Assembly (NCBI GenBank): GCA_022432975.1
Contig: CM039509.1
Span: forward strand, 44,488,209 to 44,552,208
Length of the DNA stretch: 64,000 nucleotides
Direction of reading: 5' to 3'
Source: Begonia masoniana
Taxonomy: Eukaryota; Streptophyta; Magnoliopsida; Cucurbitales; Begoniaceae
Positions 11,347 through 23,757 of this stretch are shown here, in pieces (position 1 is the stretch's first letter; the number at the start of each line of letters is the position of its first letter). A model generated the notes under the pieces. That model did no database searches and was not told the origin of the DNA. It saw nothing but the letters and a program-made list of their open reading frames with translations. The translations under genes and the position numbers were made by a program.

Positions 11347-12342
11347 CTCACACAAGACAGTGAAGATGAACAATCCAAGACAGAGACAAGCATCTAGAAG
11401 AAAAAGGAACTAGAGAGAGATAAGAGAAGGTTCCATTTAGATATTAATTAATTCTACTTTTTTATTTATTTATTTATTTATTTATTTATTATTATTATTA
11501 TTATTATTTCACATGACCCTTTTCTCTCCAAACAAAGTTAGAGTTTTTAAAAGGGTACTAAGTTAAGATAAAACTCTAAAACGTTTGAAAGTGATTAATT
11601 AGAGTTAATCCAAAACATTAATCACATAATTGGCACGTGTGAGCTTGGATGATGCGAGAACTTTGCTTGTTGGATGAAGTGAGTGGCAGAAGTGCAATTC
11701 TAAGTAAACTCCAGGGTGTTTTGGTAAAAGCGAAAAAACGTCAGCGTCAGACGCTACCAACACACACAGCTCTTTTCGTCGTGGAAGTTGGCAGCCGTCG
11801 CACGTCAGCTCATGTGCGAGGTTTCGGGAGTGGACCCCACCACCACCTTCCTCCTGGTAGGCCCCACCGATATTTAATTTAATTATAATAAATCCTCATT
11901 AATTATAATCCCTTACTTTTTCTTTCTTCGATATATAATTAGGCATTGACAAATTACAACTATCTGCTAGAACGATCTCGGCCGTTGATCGTCCATCGGA
12001 GGGATTGGGTATGCGGGATGGATCACGCTGTTGGGAAGTGGGTCCGCTGGTATCTGATTGGCTGTAGAAAGTTATTCCTACCGATAGAAGAGGGGTCAAC
12101 GATCCATCCTCTTTTCCCCAATCCGCAATCAATATCCACCAATTATTATGTGATATTTATTTTGGGCCATCTCATAAAATAATTTAAAATTTGCACAAAA
12201 AATATTTAGTTTAATAGTTAGTGAGTGAAGATTATAATTAACAATCACTAATCAAACTGTTTAAAACAAGAGGAGACGTGGGTTGTATAGCCAAGGCATA
12301 TTCATCGGTAATTAAATTTTTGGATCAAGTTTAAAAAGCTCT
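11347..12342. other. No recognised gene; microsatellite
   Basis: About 1 kb without a supported gene. It contains a TTTA/TTA microsatellite (11459-11508) and an AT-rich tract. I see no conserved coding frame. Confidence 0.6.
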
Positions 12343-12351
12343 TAAACTATA

Positions 12352-12515
12352 GGGTAAAGTGCAATTTGACCCCTACAACTAGGTGAAATGGGTAATTTAC
12401 ACCGTAAACTTGAATAATGAGCAATTTGGCCCCTACAACTAGGGTAAACTGTAATTTGCCCCTACCGTCATTTTTTTCGTTAAAAAATCCACGTTTTTGT
12501 CACGTGATCAACTTT
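12352..12515 (+). repeat. MULE left terminal inverted repeat
   Basis: Pairs with 30231-30392. Shared words include CCCCTACAACTAGG (twice), ACCGTAAACTTG and CACGTGATCAACTT. The repeated CCCCTACAACTAG gives the repeat an internal direct duplication of about 75 bp. Confidence 0.9.
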
Positions 12516-13161
12516 TCTTCCTGAGATGCCTCTCATGGAATCAGAACCAGACCGGTTTGATTAATTCTACTACGGTTTTTTTCTTTAAACCCTTCTGAAA
12601 TCCTGTCTTTCTCCTCTTCGAAAGACAGGATTTTCCTCTCATTTCGCCAAAATGCAGACCCCCCGCCTCGCTCACTCTCTCTCCCGAGACCCCCTCGCTC
12701 GCGTTCGTCGCGCTCTCTCTCGCTCGCTTTCTCTCCCGAGACCCCCGCCTCGCTCGCGCTCGACTCTCTCTCGCCAGTCGCCAGACTAACGAAAATTAAA
12801 ATTTCTCACACTTACTGACGACGGTAAGGTAAAAATTTCTCACGCTTACTATAATTGCCGAAGTTCTTTGTATTTTTTGGAGTATGAAATCTGAACCAAT
12901 AGTTGTTATTGAATAGTTAGGGTTTCTGAATTTCGTTGCTGAAATTTGATTTCGTACTTTGAAGTTTTAATGTTTGCCGTTAAAGTTTACGTTGATCTTG
13001 CCAATGATTCTGGTGGTGAATTTTCTACTCTTATTCTAAACGAATTTTTTGGACTTTTCAGTTTGGAAGGCTATTTGTTTAAAAGTGTAAATGTGTATGA
13101 AGTTGTTTAGAATTTAAATACCAAAACTGGCCTAATCGAATTAAATTCGTGTAACCTTGCA
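12516..13161 (+). promoter_or_regulatory. MULE transposase promoter / 5' leader region
   Basis: Non-coding stretch between the left terminal repeat and the first recognisable transposase exon. It holds a CT/CG-rich block (about 12655-12785), typical of a plant 5' UTR, followed by T-rich, intron-like sequence ending in TAACCTTGCAG at about 13161. A short upstream exon is likely, but I cannot place it. Confidence 0.45.
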
Positions 13162-14469
13162 GGGAAGAAGATTGACACATTTTCAATTGACTTTCACTAT
13201 GGAGGGAAGTTCGTCAAGAAGAAGAATTTACAGTACGTGGGTGGAGATGATGCACTAGTGACAAATATTGATGTGGATAAGATGTCTTTTTTTGAGGTTG
13301 TCGACATGGTGGTAAATGTCGGAGCTGAAGTATGGAAGACTCTGTATTACGTGGAGCCTCCATTAGGAATGGAAAACGGATTGCGAACTGTGAAGTCCGA
13401 TAATGACGTACTTCAAATGGTTGGGGCGTTGGATCACAAACGTCACATTCATATGTACGTAGACCATGAAGGCATCTGCCAGGAAGAGGCTAGAAATGAT
13501 AAGTTCTTTGATGCATCAGAATTTGATGGTGGTTCTCAAGTTGGTGAAGCAAGGGATTCAACTCATGTAGATGATGCAGCTGTCGGTGAAGCGGGGGATC
13601 CAACTCACTGTAGATGTTGCAGTTGTGGGTGAAATATGGGATCCAATTCATATTCTGATTCCATCAGTTTCAGCCTCCTTACCTGATGACAATCTTTCTA
13701 CTGCTGAATCCGATGATACGATGCATGAAGCGGACACTGCCAAATCAGTCAACAACTCTTTAGAAATATGTTTGAAAGACAAATTCAGCTCATTGGCTGA
13801 AATTAGGAAAAAAAATATCTGATTATTCTTTGGTTAACGGATTTGACATCTGATTTACCAAACATGAGAAAGCAATAATAGAAGCGGTTTGTCAGAAAGG
13901 TTGTCCTTGGAGACTCTACGCATCAAAGGTGACAAATGAAGAGTCTTTCCAAGTGAAGAGGTTGAATGATGTTCATGATTGTGCTCGCACAATGGAGAGT
14001 CGACATGCAACAGCTAAGTGGGTGGCAAAACGTTATTTCTATTGATTTAGAAGCCAACCTCTATGGGAAATATCATCTATCATTGACACAGTTAGTCGAG
14101 ACTTTAATGTCACCATCAGCCCTAGCCTAGCAATAAGGGCAAAGAGCAAGGCTGTAAATGTGGATTCAACTGTGCAATATAAACAGCTGGGGTCTTATGC
14201 GGAAGAAGTTTTGAGATCCAATCCTGGTAGCATCTTCGTTATTAATGTTGACAGGGTTGATGGTCAAACAAAGCCCATATTCAAGCGACTTTACATGTGT
14301 TTAGATGCATGTAAAAGAGGTCTTTTAGCCGGATGTCGACCGGTAATAAGTTTGGACGGGTGTCACTTGAAGGGGGCATGTCCTGCTCAACTTCTAACCG
14401 CTATCGGTGTAGATGCAAATGACGGAATATATCTTGTTGCAGTGGCTATTGTCGATGTTGAGTCGAAGA
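13162..14469 (+). pseudogene. MULE transposase, N-terminal half
   Basis: Begins after a splice-acceptor-like TTGCAG with FHYGGKFVKKK and YVGGDD, the N-terminal PB1-like segment common in plant MULE transposases. An acidic variable region follows, with a frame change near 13600 and stops at about 13820. The MuDR DNA-binding segment (AVCQKGCPWRLYAS, then VKRLNDVHDC) is at about 13885-13985, with a TGA near 14043. The DDE transposase domain starts about 14330 with SLDGCHLKG (first catalytic Asp), followed by LLTAIGVDANDGIYLVAVAIVDVESK. The chromovirus E3 interrupts the gene at 14470; its target duplication is GAAGA / GAAAA. Confidence 0.88.
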
Positions 14470-15307
14470 TGTAACACCCGGTTTTACGGGATTTTATTTA
14501 TTCCAATATAAAATGGCATTTTTGTAAATATGTTAAATGAAGTCCGTTTTGTGAACGGAAAGTTTTAATAGAGCCCTAGCAATAAATTTGAATTTCTAGT
14601 GAAATAAGGAAATTTTGAAGAAAACGAATCAATGACTAAATAACGAAATAAGTGAGGAAACAAATAGAAAATCAAATAGAAGGGCAATAAGGTAATTTGA
14701 CAAGTCAAATTTATTTAACACAACATAAACTCTTTTCTTCCTCAACACTTCAACGAAAATTTCTTTCTCTCCCTCTCCACGGCGACTCCTCCTTCCCTCT
14801 CACGCAGTTCTCTCTTCCGGTGACGAAAGCTCGCTCTCTGGCGGTTCGTTCTTCACGTTTCTTCCTTGTCTTCGCTCCCTAGGTAAGATTCTATAGTTTT
14901 CGGACATTAGATTTCTGTTTTCATGAATTTAAACGGTTAGGTTTTCGTTTAGGGTTTTCGCGAAATCGTTGGGTTAAGCTAAAAATCGTTAGGATTAACT
15001 TGTCTATGACCCTAATGGACGTATTTGTGGTTGTGAGACATAGTTAGACGATTTAGTGGTGAAAATTGGTGTTATTGGTTGATTGGAGAAATTAAAAACT
15101 CCATGAATGAAGGTTTGGGCAAGTTGAGCATAAATTGCTCGATAAAATGCCTCAATGAAGTGAAATAGAGTTTTAGGAAATTTCCTTTAGCTAGGAGTTC
15201 CGTTAGTTTTCAAAGTTTGATGGTTTAGGCTCGGTTTAATGCCATGTGTTGTGAAATTTTTTAGGTGAACGACGCTCGTGGACGGAGCTTGGTGTGCTAC
15301 GGACGCG

Positions 15308-15853
15308 AGGTAAGTCTTCGTGACTCCCTTGGCCGATCCGGCCTACACCATAGGAGAGTTATTGTTCAAGGATATTTGGTGAAGTATTGTTTAATGTAGG
15401 TCGGTTGAGTAGTTTAGGATGATTGTTGTGTTAGAATGTTTTCTCTAGGTTTTGTATGTATTGTTTATGCTTTCTTATTTTTAATGCAATCCATGTTCAT
15501 ACATCATGTTGTCGAACTAGCACGAAAAATGAATTTATGCATGTGTTTTCATGAAAAGAAAAGATAAATGAAAGATATGAATGTACGTAATCCCGGTCAC
15601 GTCGGGGTGGGGTTTAGACATGGCTGTCCTGAGAGGAGGAGCGTGTTTTTCCCCCGGTAGATGGAAAGGGTTATCTAACCGCGAGATGTGCCCTCTTCAT
15701 CTGGTAAGAGTCAACCCCCAGTGACACCTCCCGTTATGTAACTAAACAACGAAAAAAGAATGCATGATTTTACGAACCCCGCACGCATAGCATGCATCTT
15801 CATTTACGTAGATTTACTGAACCTTTAGCTCATAGTTTATTTCTGTGGTGTAG
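15308..15853 (+). promoter_or_regulatory. Intron-like module in E3 5' LTR
   Basis: AGGTAAGT, then GGCCGATCCGGCCTACACC, then TGGTGTAG|GTGAC 544 nt after the donor GT. The 3' LTR has the same spacing (22322-22867). Conservation with E1, E2 and the solo LTR at 53139 suggests a leader intron or another RNA signal. Confidence 0.45.
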
Positions 15854-16414
15854 GTGACTTTGATACAGGTGAGGATGATATTCCTCACCCGATGTATGAA
15901 CAAGTTGATGGAGGGTGCCCATGGGTGTGTGCTGGTGCAGTGGTGCGATTTTGACCCGTGGAGACGTATGTAAGTATTTTTGGGATATGATAGATAGAAA
16001 TGATTGACAATTGTATAGGAGGGTTTAGTCGGGCTGAAAGGTAATTTACTAGGAAACACATGTGTTTTGAGGTTCTTGATAACTCGTTTTACGAATTCTT
16101 TTGTGAAATCTTTTATTGAAATTATACTGGAACTGCTTGGTTATTAAATTTCGTAGGATTTTGTTTGGTTTTCAAACTGATTCACGCAGTTCGTTTTCAT
16201 GAAAATTTACTTCGTTTTAAATATGTTTTGAGTCAGTTTTTGGGTGACTGGCGCAGTAAGAATTTTATGGGGTCGAAGTGGTTGTTATGAGTGGTGTTTA
16301 GAGGTAAATTGATGAAGGAAAAATTGGGAAGTGTATGTGTAGGGAGTTGAAGGAAAGAAAGGGAAAGGAAATGAGGAGGCAAGCTCTCTAGAAATTCGGA
16401 TTTCAAAGAGCAGG

Positions 16415-16620
16415 GCGATCGATCGCCAGGGAGGGCAATCGATCGGCGCCTCAATGGTACTTGCTCTAGAAGAAATTCAGAGCGTGTGCCTATCGATCAC
16501 TTGCATTGGCGATCGATCGGCGTATGTGTGATCGCCAGGGGCGATCGATCAGGCGATCGATCGCCTGGCATGAAAACACCACAGCCAATCGATCGGCTGA
16601 AGTGGCCGATCGATCGGCGA
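16415..16620 (+). repeat. CGATCGATCG palindrome cluster in E3 5' LTR
   Basis: Eight or so copies of a palindromic word around CGATCGATCG occur in 200 bp, spaced 15-40 bp. The 3' LTR has about half as many (23424-23541); the difference is the main length change between the two LTRs. Confidence 0.75.
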
Positions 16621-16841
16621 CATGTTTTTTTGGGCAAAATGCCCTTTATGCCCTGTGGTTTGCCTGGTTCTTTGGCCGATTGTTTCCTTGTGTTTTTAGG
16701 CTTTTATTTAAATGATTTTGAGGACGATTTCAACAATTTAGACTTTGACTAAGGCTTTGAAAAATGAAAGTTTACCAAATGTTATAAAAAGAAAAATTTT
16801 CACGAGAATTTAAGGGTACAGTACTAGCGACGCTAAAGTTA

Positions 16842-16854
16842 TGGTATCAGAGCC
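16842..16854 (+). other. E3 primer binding site
   Basis: TGGTATCAGAGCC follows the LTR by 4 nt and matches the initiator tRNA-Met 3' end. Confidence 0.88.
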
Positions 16855-17003
16855 CCCGGGTTTTAAAATCGGTTCTGTAAACTGCTCGACTTCACAGCCA
16901 CTACGCGGACATCCTTCCTCAACTGTAAGTACGTTTAAATGCTTTTTTTGATTTCGATTTCTTAGGTTTATTTGTTTTAATTCATATAGCAGTTATAAAA
17001 AAA

Positions 17004-18570
17004 ATGGTTCGAGGTAGAGACGCCAGAGACGAATCCCTAGATAGGCTGACAGATTTGCTGGACCGTCAGGCTCAGCATATGGACAGGCAAGCGCAACAAA
17101 TTAAGAGCTTGGTGAACCGTGAGAATCAGAGAGCCCAAGACATAGTCGTTCCGAACAATCACGGAATGGAGAGGTTTCAAAAGCTACGGCCTCCGGTGTT
17201 CAACGGACAATCTTCAGGACCCCTCTATTGCTGAGGAGTGGGTTCGAACTATGGAGGATATGTTGGGTTATGCGAAGATTGACAATGGGGAGAAGGTCGC
17301 TTGTGTTGTATTTCATTTGGCATTAGATGCTCGGTGTTGGTGGGACTCCATCAAAGCGACCACAGACGTGACGGTAATGACTTGGGAACGGTTTAAGGCC
17401 GTATTCTATGATAAATACTTCAGCCATACGGTGAGAGCAGCTAAAAAGAAAGAATTCGCGTAGCTAAAGCAGACTAGTACGGTTGCGGAGTATATTCGAA
17501 GATTCGAGGTCTTATCATGATTTGCACCACGCCTAGTAAGCGATAACGAAGATAAGGTGCACCAGTTTATGGATGGGCTGAACCCGGAGATTCGGAAGAA
17601 CATTATAGTGTCTGGGATTCTGGACGTGTCGTATTCGAATATTGCAGCAAGGGCCTTAGAATTTGAGGCTGCAGAATTTACTTGCGTTAAACCAAGAGAG
17701 CTGGCTAGAGGGTTCTTTCGTGAGATCCAGCCACAACCCCGGAATAGAGGCTGGCAACGAAAGGGACAACCGCAAGTACAACAACAGAGAGGCATCAAGA
17801 GGCCATACGAAGGAGGTAACGATCGGGGAAAAGGAAAACAGGTGCAAGGGGCTCCTCAAATGCCTTGGTGCTCTAAATGCCAGAAAGAGCATAGTGGTGA
17901 ATGTCGATTGGGCACAGATAAGTGCTTTCAGTGTGGAGAAATTGGCCATTATGTCAAAGACTACCCAAAGCCGGGCCGAGATCAATCAGGCAGGGATCAG
18001 AGGAGAGTGATGTCGAGGATCTTCGCCTTCATCGAGCCTGGCGATGTTGATAATGATGCACAGCCATCAGTTATAGCAGGTACTATCCTAGTCACCGGTA
18101 TAGCGGTATTTTTGTTGATAAACACGGGAGCTACGCACTCCTTTATTTCCACTTCATGTGTGACTAGATTAAAGTTGGTGCTTGAATTAGCAGAGTGTGA
18201 GTATAGAGTGATGCTGCCTTTGGGAGCGTATATGCATTCTGATCATGTTCTCTAGGGCAATGTCGTCTCAGTGGGGAATAACACTCTTTATGCCCGCCTG
18301 ATAGTTATGAGCATAGAGCAGTATGATCTGATTTTGGGAATGGACTGGCTGTCACGTCATTTCGCCACCATCAACTGTCGATCCGGGATAGTGACTTTTC
18401 GGCCCCCGGATAAAGAGGAGTTTTCTTACCAGGCAATAAATAGGTTGAGTGGGTCACCTACTTCCTATTCTATGAAGGTCCAAGAGCAGTTTAGAGGAGA
18501 ATGCTTAGTTTATCTGGCCACTGGTGATCGATACTCAGTTGCTCAACGGGGTAAAACCGGGAGACCTTTC
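17004..18570 (+). pseudogene. E3 gag and protease, disrupted
   Basis: Starts MVRGRDARDESLDRL at 17004. A frameshift near 17225, a TAG at 17461-17463 and a TGA near 17518 break the capsid. The CCHC box reads CFQCGEIGHYVKDY, so the last metal-binding Cys is Tyr. The protease has INTGATHSFIS (about 18115-18150): the catalytic Asp of DTG is Asn. The RT-proximal part LILGMDWLSRHFATINCRSG is present. The domain order matches E1 closely and confirms the same clade. Confidence 0.88.
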
Positions 18571-21442
18571 AGTGGTTAGAGAATTCTCTGAGATTTCCTC
18601 GACGATCTTCCCGGATTGCCACCGGACAGGAAGATCGAGTTTACAATTGATGTTTAACCAGGCTCTGGGCCTGTATCAAAGAATCCATACAGACTGGCAC
18701 CTGCTGAATTGAAGGAGTTGAAAGATCAACTAGAAGAATTATTAGACAAGGGCGACCCAGCTTTTCTCTTTGAGTGCACCGGTCCTATTTGTCAAGAAGA
18801 AGGACGGAACTTTTAGAATGTATGTCGATTACAGAGAGTTGAATAAGCTAACGGTGAAGAATAAGTATCTGTTGCCCCGAATAGATGACTTGTTTGATCA
18901 GCTACAGGTGCCCGAGTATTTTTTAGGATTGACCTACGCTCCGGTTACTATCAGTTGAAGGTCCAGAGGAAAGATATTCAAAAGACGGCGTTTCGGACGA
19001 GGTACGGGCATTATGAATTTCTTGTGATGTCTTTTGGACTTACAAATGCCCCTGCCGCATTTATGGATTTGATGAATCGCGTCTTCAAGGAGTATTTAGA
19101 CAAGTTTGTTGTTGTTTTTATTGACGACATCTTGATCTATTCAAAGACGAAAAAGGAACACGAGGAGCAACTACGAATTGTTTTAGGGATTTTGAAACAA
19201 CACCAACTTTACCCTAAAGTTCTCCAAATGCGAGTTTTGGCTGGACCGAATAAGCTTTCTCGACCATATTATATCTCAAGAGGGGATTTCTATGGACCCG
19301 ACCAAGATTCAGGTTGTCTAGGATTGGTCGCAGCCTAAGAATGTGCGGGAGGTACGAGGATTTCTCGGATTGGCCTGGGTATTATCAGAAATTCATCGAG
19401 GGATTTTCGAATATTGCAGTTCCTCTATCACGTTTGACGAGAAAGAATGAGAAGTTTGTATGGTCGCCCGCTTGTGAAAAGAGCTTTGTGGAGCTGAAAC
19501 AGAGATTGACTACGGCTCCAGTTCTGACACTGCCAGTTGAGGGTGACAAGTTCAGCATATATTGTGATGCGTCTAAGGTTGGACTTGGATGCGTATTGAT
19601 GCAAGAGGGAAGAGTTATTGCATATGCTTCTCGGCAGTTAAAGCCGTACGAACAAATTTATCCGACGCATGACCTTGAACTAGCGGCGGTTGTCTTCGCG
19701 TTGAAAATCTGGGTATGGGAAACAGTGTGAGGTGTTTTCGGATTACAGGAGCTTAAAATATTTGTTTACGCAGAAAGAGCTAAATATGCGACAACGACGG
19801 TGGTTGGAGTTTGTCAAAGATTATGATTTTGAGATCAAGTACCACCTGGGAAAAGCGAATAAGGTCGCTGATGCCTTGAGCAGAGTGCCTACTGCGAGTC
19901 AGCCTTCACTTGCAGCAATGTCGGTGATGTTAAGGTCTGAGATCGAGAAGTTTGATGTAGAGATTGTGGCTGAGTTGTCCACCATGCTCGCAAACATTTC
20001 TCTTAGACCGACAATAATAGACAAGATCCGAGAAGCGCAGCAAAAAGAATTAGAGTGCGAGAAGTATCGGTTGAGCATGACCTCCAAGGACTCGTCCGAT
20101 TTTCATTTGTCAGATGACGGTGTGTTAAAATTCAGGCATAGGTGGTACGTGCCCAATGACGAAGAGTTAAAGAAAGAAATCTTGGCCGAGGCACATTCTT
20201 TGACATACTCGGTGCATCCAGGAAGCACCAAGATGTATCGGGATCTAAAACAGCATTTATGGTGGCCTAACATGAAGAGAGAGACCGCTAAATATGTAGA
20301 AACCTGTTTGGTTTGTCAGCAGGTTAAGGCGGAGCATCAAAGGCTAGCCGGAACCTTACAGTCACTGTCGATTCCGGAGTGAAAATGGGAGCAGATCTCC
20401 ATAGATTTCATAGTTGGACTCCCGAGAACGACGAAAGGGCACGATGGCGTCTGGGTGATAGTGGATCGTTTGACAAAGTCGGCCCACTTTCTATCAGTGA
20501 AGATGACCTATTCTATGGATCAGCTTGCCGAGCTGTATGTGCAGGAGATTGTTAGATTGCACGGAGTACCCATTTTGATTGTCTCTTATAGAGATGCCAG
20601 GTTTACTTCAAAATTCTAGAAGAATCTGCATAAAGCTATGAGAACTCAGCTAAATTTCAGCATAGCGTTTCATCCTCAGACTGACGGACAGACAGAAAGA
20701 ACAAATCAGATTCTTGAGGATATGCTCAGAGCTTGCGTGCTAGAGTTTCAGGGCTCGTGGAGCCGATATTTGCCCTTGATTGAGTTCTCGTATAACAATA
20801 GCTTCCAGGCTACGATTGGCATGACTCCGTACGAGGCGTTGTATGATCGAAAGTGTAGGTCTCAGCTATACTGGAATGAGGTTGGCGAAACTAGTATAAT
20901 CGGCCAAGATATTTTACAGCAAATAGCGGAGAAGATCGCTATTATCAGGCAACGTATAGAGATAGAACAGAACCGCCAAAAGAGCTATGTTGACACTAGA
21001 CGGAGGGAATTGGAGTTCAATGAGGGTGACGGCGTTTATCTTAAAATTTCTCCGTTTAAAGGTGTTATGAGATTTGGAAGGAAGGGCAAGTTGAGTTCCT
21101 CGTTACGTGGGGTCCTTCCCTATTTTGAAGAGGATCGGGATGTTAGCTTACCAATTATAGCTTCCGGCGTCAATGGAGGGCATCCACAATGTGTTTCACA
21201 TATCGATGCTTAGAAGATGCGTGCGTGATCCATCACACGTCATTGAAACAAGGGAGATCGAGGTGCAACCAACACTGACCTATGTGGAGAGGCCAGTGTG
21301 AATTCTAGAGTCCTCTATCAAGGTATTGTGCAATAAAGAGATCCCGCTGGTGAAATTCCTATGGCGGAACCATGACGTAGAGGATGCTACATGGGAAAGA
21401 CAGCAGGATATGATGTCCAAGTATCCTGAACTATTTGTGTAA
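18571..21442 (+). pseudogene. E3 pol: RT, RNase H, integrase, chromodomain
   Basis: RT begins in broken frames near 18640. [21 protein letters not shown] lies at about 18780-18840, a frameshift removes the first catalytic motif near 18920, and FIDDILIYS survives (about 19115-19141). RNase H ([13 protein letters not shown]) has a small deletion with a stop near 19730. The integrase zinc domain ends CLVCQQVK; a TGA follows at 20380-20382. In the core the second catalytic Asp is Tyr (VSYRDARF), and a TAG follows near 20618. The first Asp ([10 protein letters not shown]) and the Glu (QTERTNQ) remain. The chromodomain VEDATWERQ...YPELFV ends at 21442. Confidence 0.9.
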
Positions 21443-21464
21443 TCAAATTTTGAGGACAAAATTT

Positions 21465-21482
21465 TAATTAAGGTGGATGGAA
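21465..21482 (+). other. E3 polypurine tract
   Basis: AATTAAGGTGGATGGAA sits immediately before the 3' LTR start, parallel to E1. Confidence 0.75.
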
Positions 21483-23757
21483 TATAACACCCGGTTTTAC
21501 TGGAATTTTATTTATTCCAATATAAAATGGTATTTTTATAAATATGTCAAATGAAGTCCATTTTGCGAACAGGAATGTTTTAATAGAGCCCTAGCAATAA
21601 ATTGGAATTTCTAGTGAAATAAGAAAATTTTGAAGAAAACGAATCAATGACTAAATAACAAAATAAGTGAGGAAACAAATAGAAAATCAAATGGAAGGGT
21701 AATAAGGTAATTTGACAAGTCAAATTTATTTAAAACAACATAAACTCTTTTCTTCCTCAACACTTCAACGAAAATTTCTTTCTCTCCCTTTCCACGGCGA
21801 CTCCTCCTTCCCTCTCACGCAGCTCTCTCTTCCGGCGACGAAAGCTCGCTCTCTGGCGGTTCGTTCTTCGCGTTTCTTCCTTGTCTTCGCTCCCTAGGTA
21901 AGATTCTATAGTTTTCGGACATTAGATTTCTGTTTTCATGAATTTAAACGGTTAGGGTTTTGTTTAGGGTTTTCGCGAAATCGTTGGGTTAAGCTGAAAA
22001 TCATTAGGATTAACTTGTCTATGACCCTAATGGACGTATTTGTGGTTGTGAGACGTAGTTAGACGGTTTAGTGGTGAAAATTGGTGTTATTGGTTGATTG
22101 GAGAAATTAAAAACTCCATTAATGAAGGTTATGGCAAGTTGAGCATAAATTGCTTGATAAAATGCCTCAACAAAGTGAAATAGAGTTTTAGGAAATTTCA
22201 TTTAGCTAGGAGTTCCGTAGTTTTCAAAGTTTGATGGTTTAGGCTTGGTTTAATGCCGTGTGTTGTGAAATGTTTTAGGTGAACGAAGCTCGTGGACGGA
22301 GCTTGGTGTGCTACAGACGCGAGGTAAGTTTTCGTGACTCGCTTGGCCGATCCGGCCTACACTATAGGAGAGTTATTATTCGAGGATATTTGGTGAAGTA
22401 TTATTTAATGTAGGTCGGTTGGGTAGTTTAGGATGATTGTTGTGTTAGAATGTTTTCTCTAGGTTTTGTATGTATTGTTTATGCTTTCTTATTTTTAATG
22501 CAATCCATGTCCATGCATCATGTTTTCGAACTAGCACGAAAAATGAATTTCCGCATGTGTTTTCATGAAAAGAAAATATTAATGAAAGATATGAATGCAC
22601 GTAATCCCGGTCACGTCGGGGTGGGGTTCAAACATGGCTATCCTGAGAGGAGGAGCATGTTTTCCCCCTGGTAGATGGAAAGGGCTATCTAACCGCGAGA
22701 TGTGCCCTCTCCATCTGGTGAGAGTCAACCCCCGGTGACACCTCCCGTAATGTAACTAAACAACGAAAAAGGAATGCATGATTTTACGAACCCTGCACGC
22801 ATAACATGCATCTTCATTTACGTAGATTTACTGAGCTTTTAGCTCATAGTTTATTTCTGTGGTGTAGGTGACTTTGATACAGGTGAGGATGATATTTCTC
22901 CACCCGATGTATGAACAGGTTGATGGAGGGTGCCCGTGGGTGTGTGCTGGTGCAGTCAGTGCAATTTTGACCCGTGGGGACGTATGTAAGTATTTTAGGG
23001 ATATGATAGATAGAAATGATTGACAACTGTATAGGAGGGTTTAGTCGGGCTGAGAGGTAATTTACTAAGAAAAACATGTGTTTTGAGGTTCTTGATAACT
23101 CGTTTTACGAATTCTTTTGTGAAATCTTTTATTGAGATTATACTGGAACTGCTTGGTTGTTAAATTTCGTAGGAATTTTTTTTATTTTCAAACTGATCCA
23201 CGCAGTTCGTTTTCATGAAAATTTACTTCGTTTTAAATATGTTTTGAGTCAGTTTTTGGGTGACTAGGGGAGTAAGAATTTTATGGGGTCGAAGTGGTTG
23301 TTATGAGTGGTGTTTAGAGGTAAATTGATAAAGGAAAAATTGTGAAGTGTATGTGTAGGGAGTTAAAGGAAAGAAAGGAGAAAAAATGGAGGCAAGCTCT
23401 GGAAATTTGGATTCCAGAGAGCATGTCGATCGATCGCCAGCGAGGGCGATCGATCGGCGCCTCAATGGTACTTGCTCTGGACTGGAAGAAATTCCAGAGG
23501 GTGTGCCGATCGATCGCCTACATGGGCGATCGATCGGCGACATGTTTTTTAGAGCGAAATGCCCTTTCTGCCCCGTGGTTCGCCTGGTTCTTTGGCCGAT
23601 TGTTCCCTTGTGTTTTTAGGCTTTTATTTAAATGATTTTGAGGACGATTTCAACAATTTAGACTTTGACTAAGGCTTTGAAAAATGAAAGTTTACCGAAT
23701 GTTATAAAAAGAAAAATTTTCACGAGAATTTAAGGGTACAGTACTAGGGACGCTACA
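21483..23757 (+). repeat. E3 3' LTR (2275 bp)
   Basis: Begins TATAACACCCGG (TG has mutated to TA) and ends ACGCTACA. It aligns along its whole length with 14470-16837 apart from small changes and a shorter palindrome cluster. Confidence 0.92.

Larger units (their letters stand above)
14470..16837 (+). repeat. E3 5' LTR (2368 bp)
   Basis: Starts TGTAACACCCGG and ends GACGCTAAA; the last CA dinucleotide has become AA (the 3' copy ends CTACA). It carries the AGGTAAGT module (15308-15315), a GGCCGATCCGGCC hairpin (15331-15343), an acceptor-like GTGTAG|GTGAC (15853) and palindromic CGATCGATCG words at 16415-16620. Confidence 0.92.
14470..23757 (+). mobile_element. Complete Ty3/gypsy chromovirus E3 nested in MULE transposase
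   Basis: Full structure: 5' LTR (14470-16837), primer site, gag, pol with chromodomain, polypurine tract and 3' LTR (21483-23757). The flanking 5-mers are GAAGA and GAAAA (4/5 match). With one copy discounted, the MULE transposase frame runs on without a shift across the insertion, confirming the boundaries. The coding region has many stops and frameshifts. The LTRs look about 95% alike by eye and differ by an indel of about 95 bp. Confidence 0.93.
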
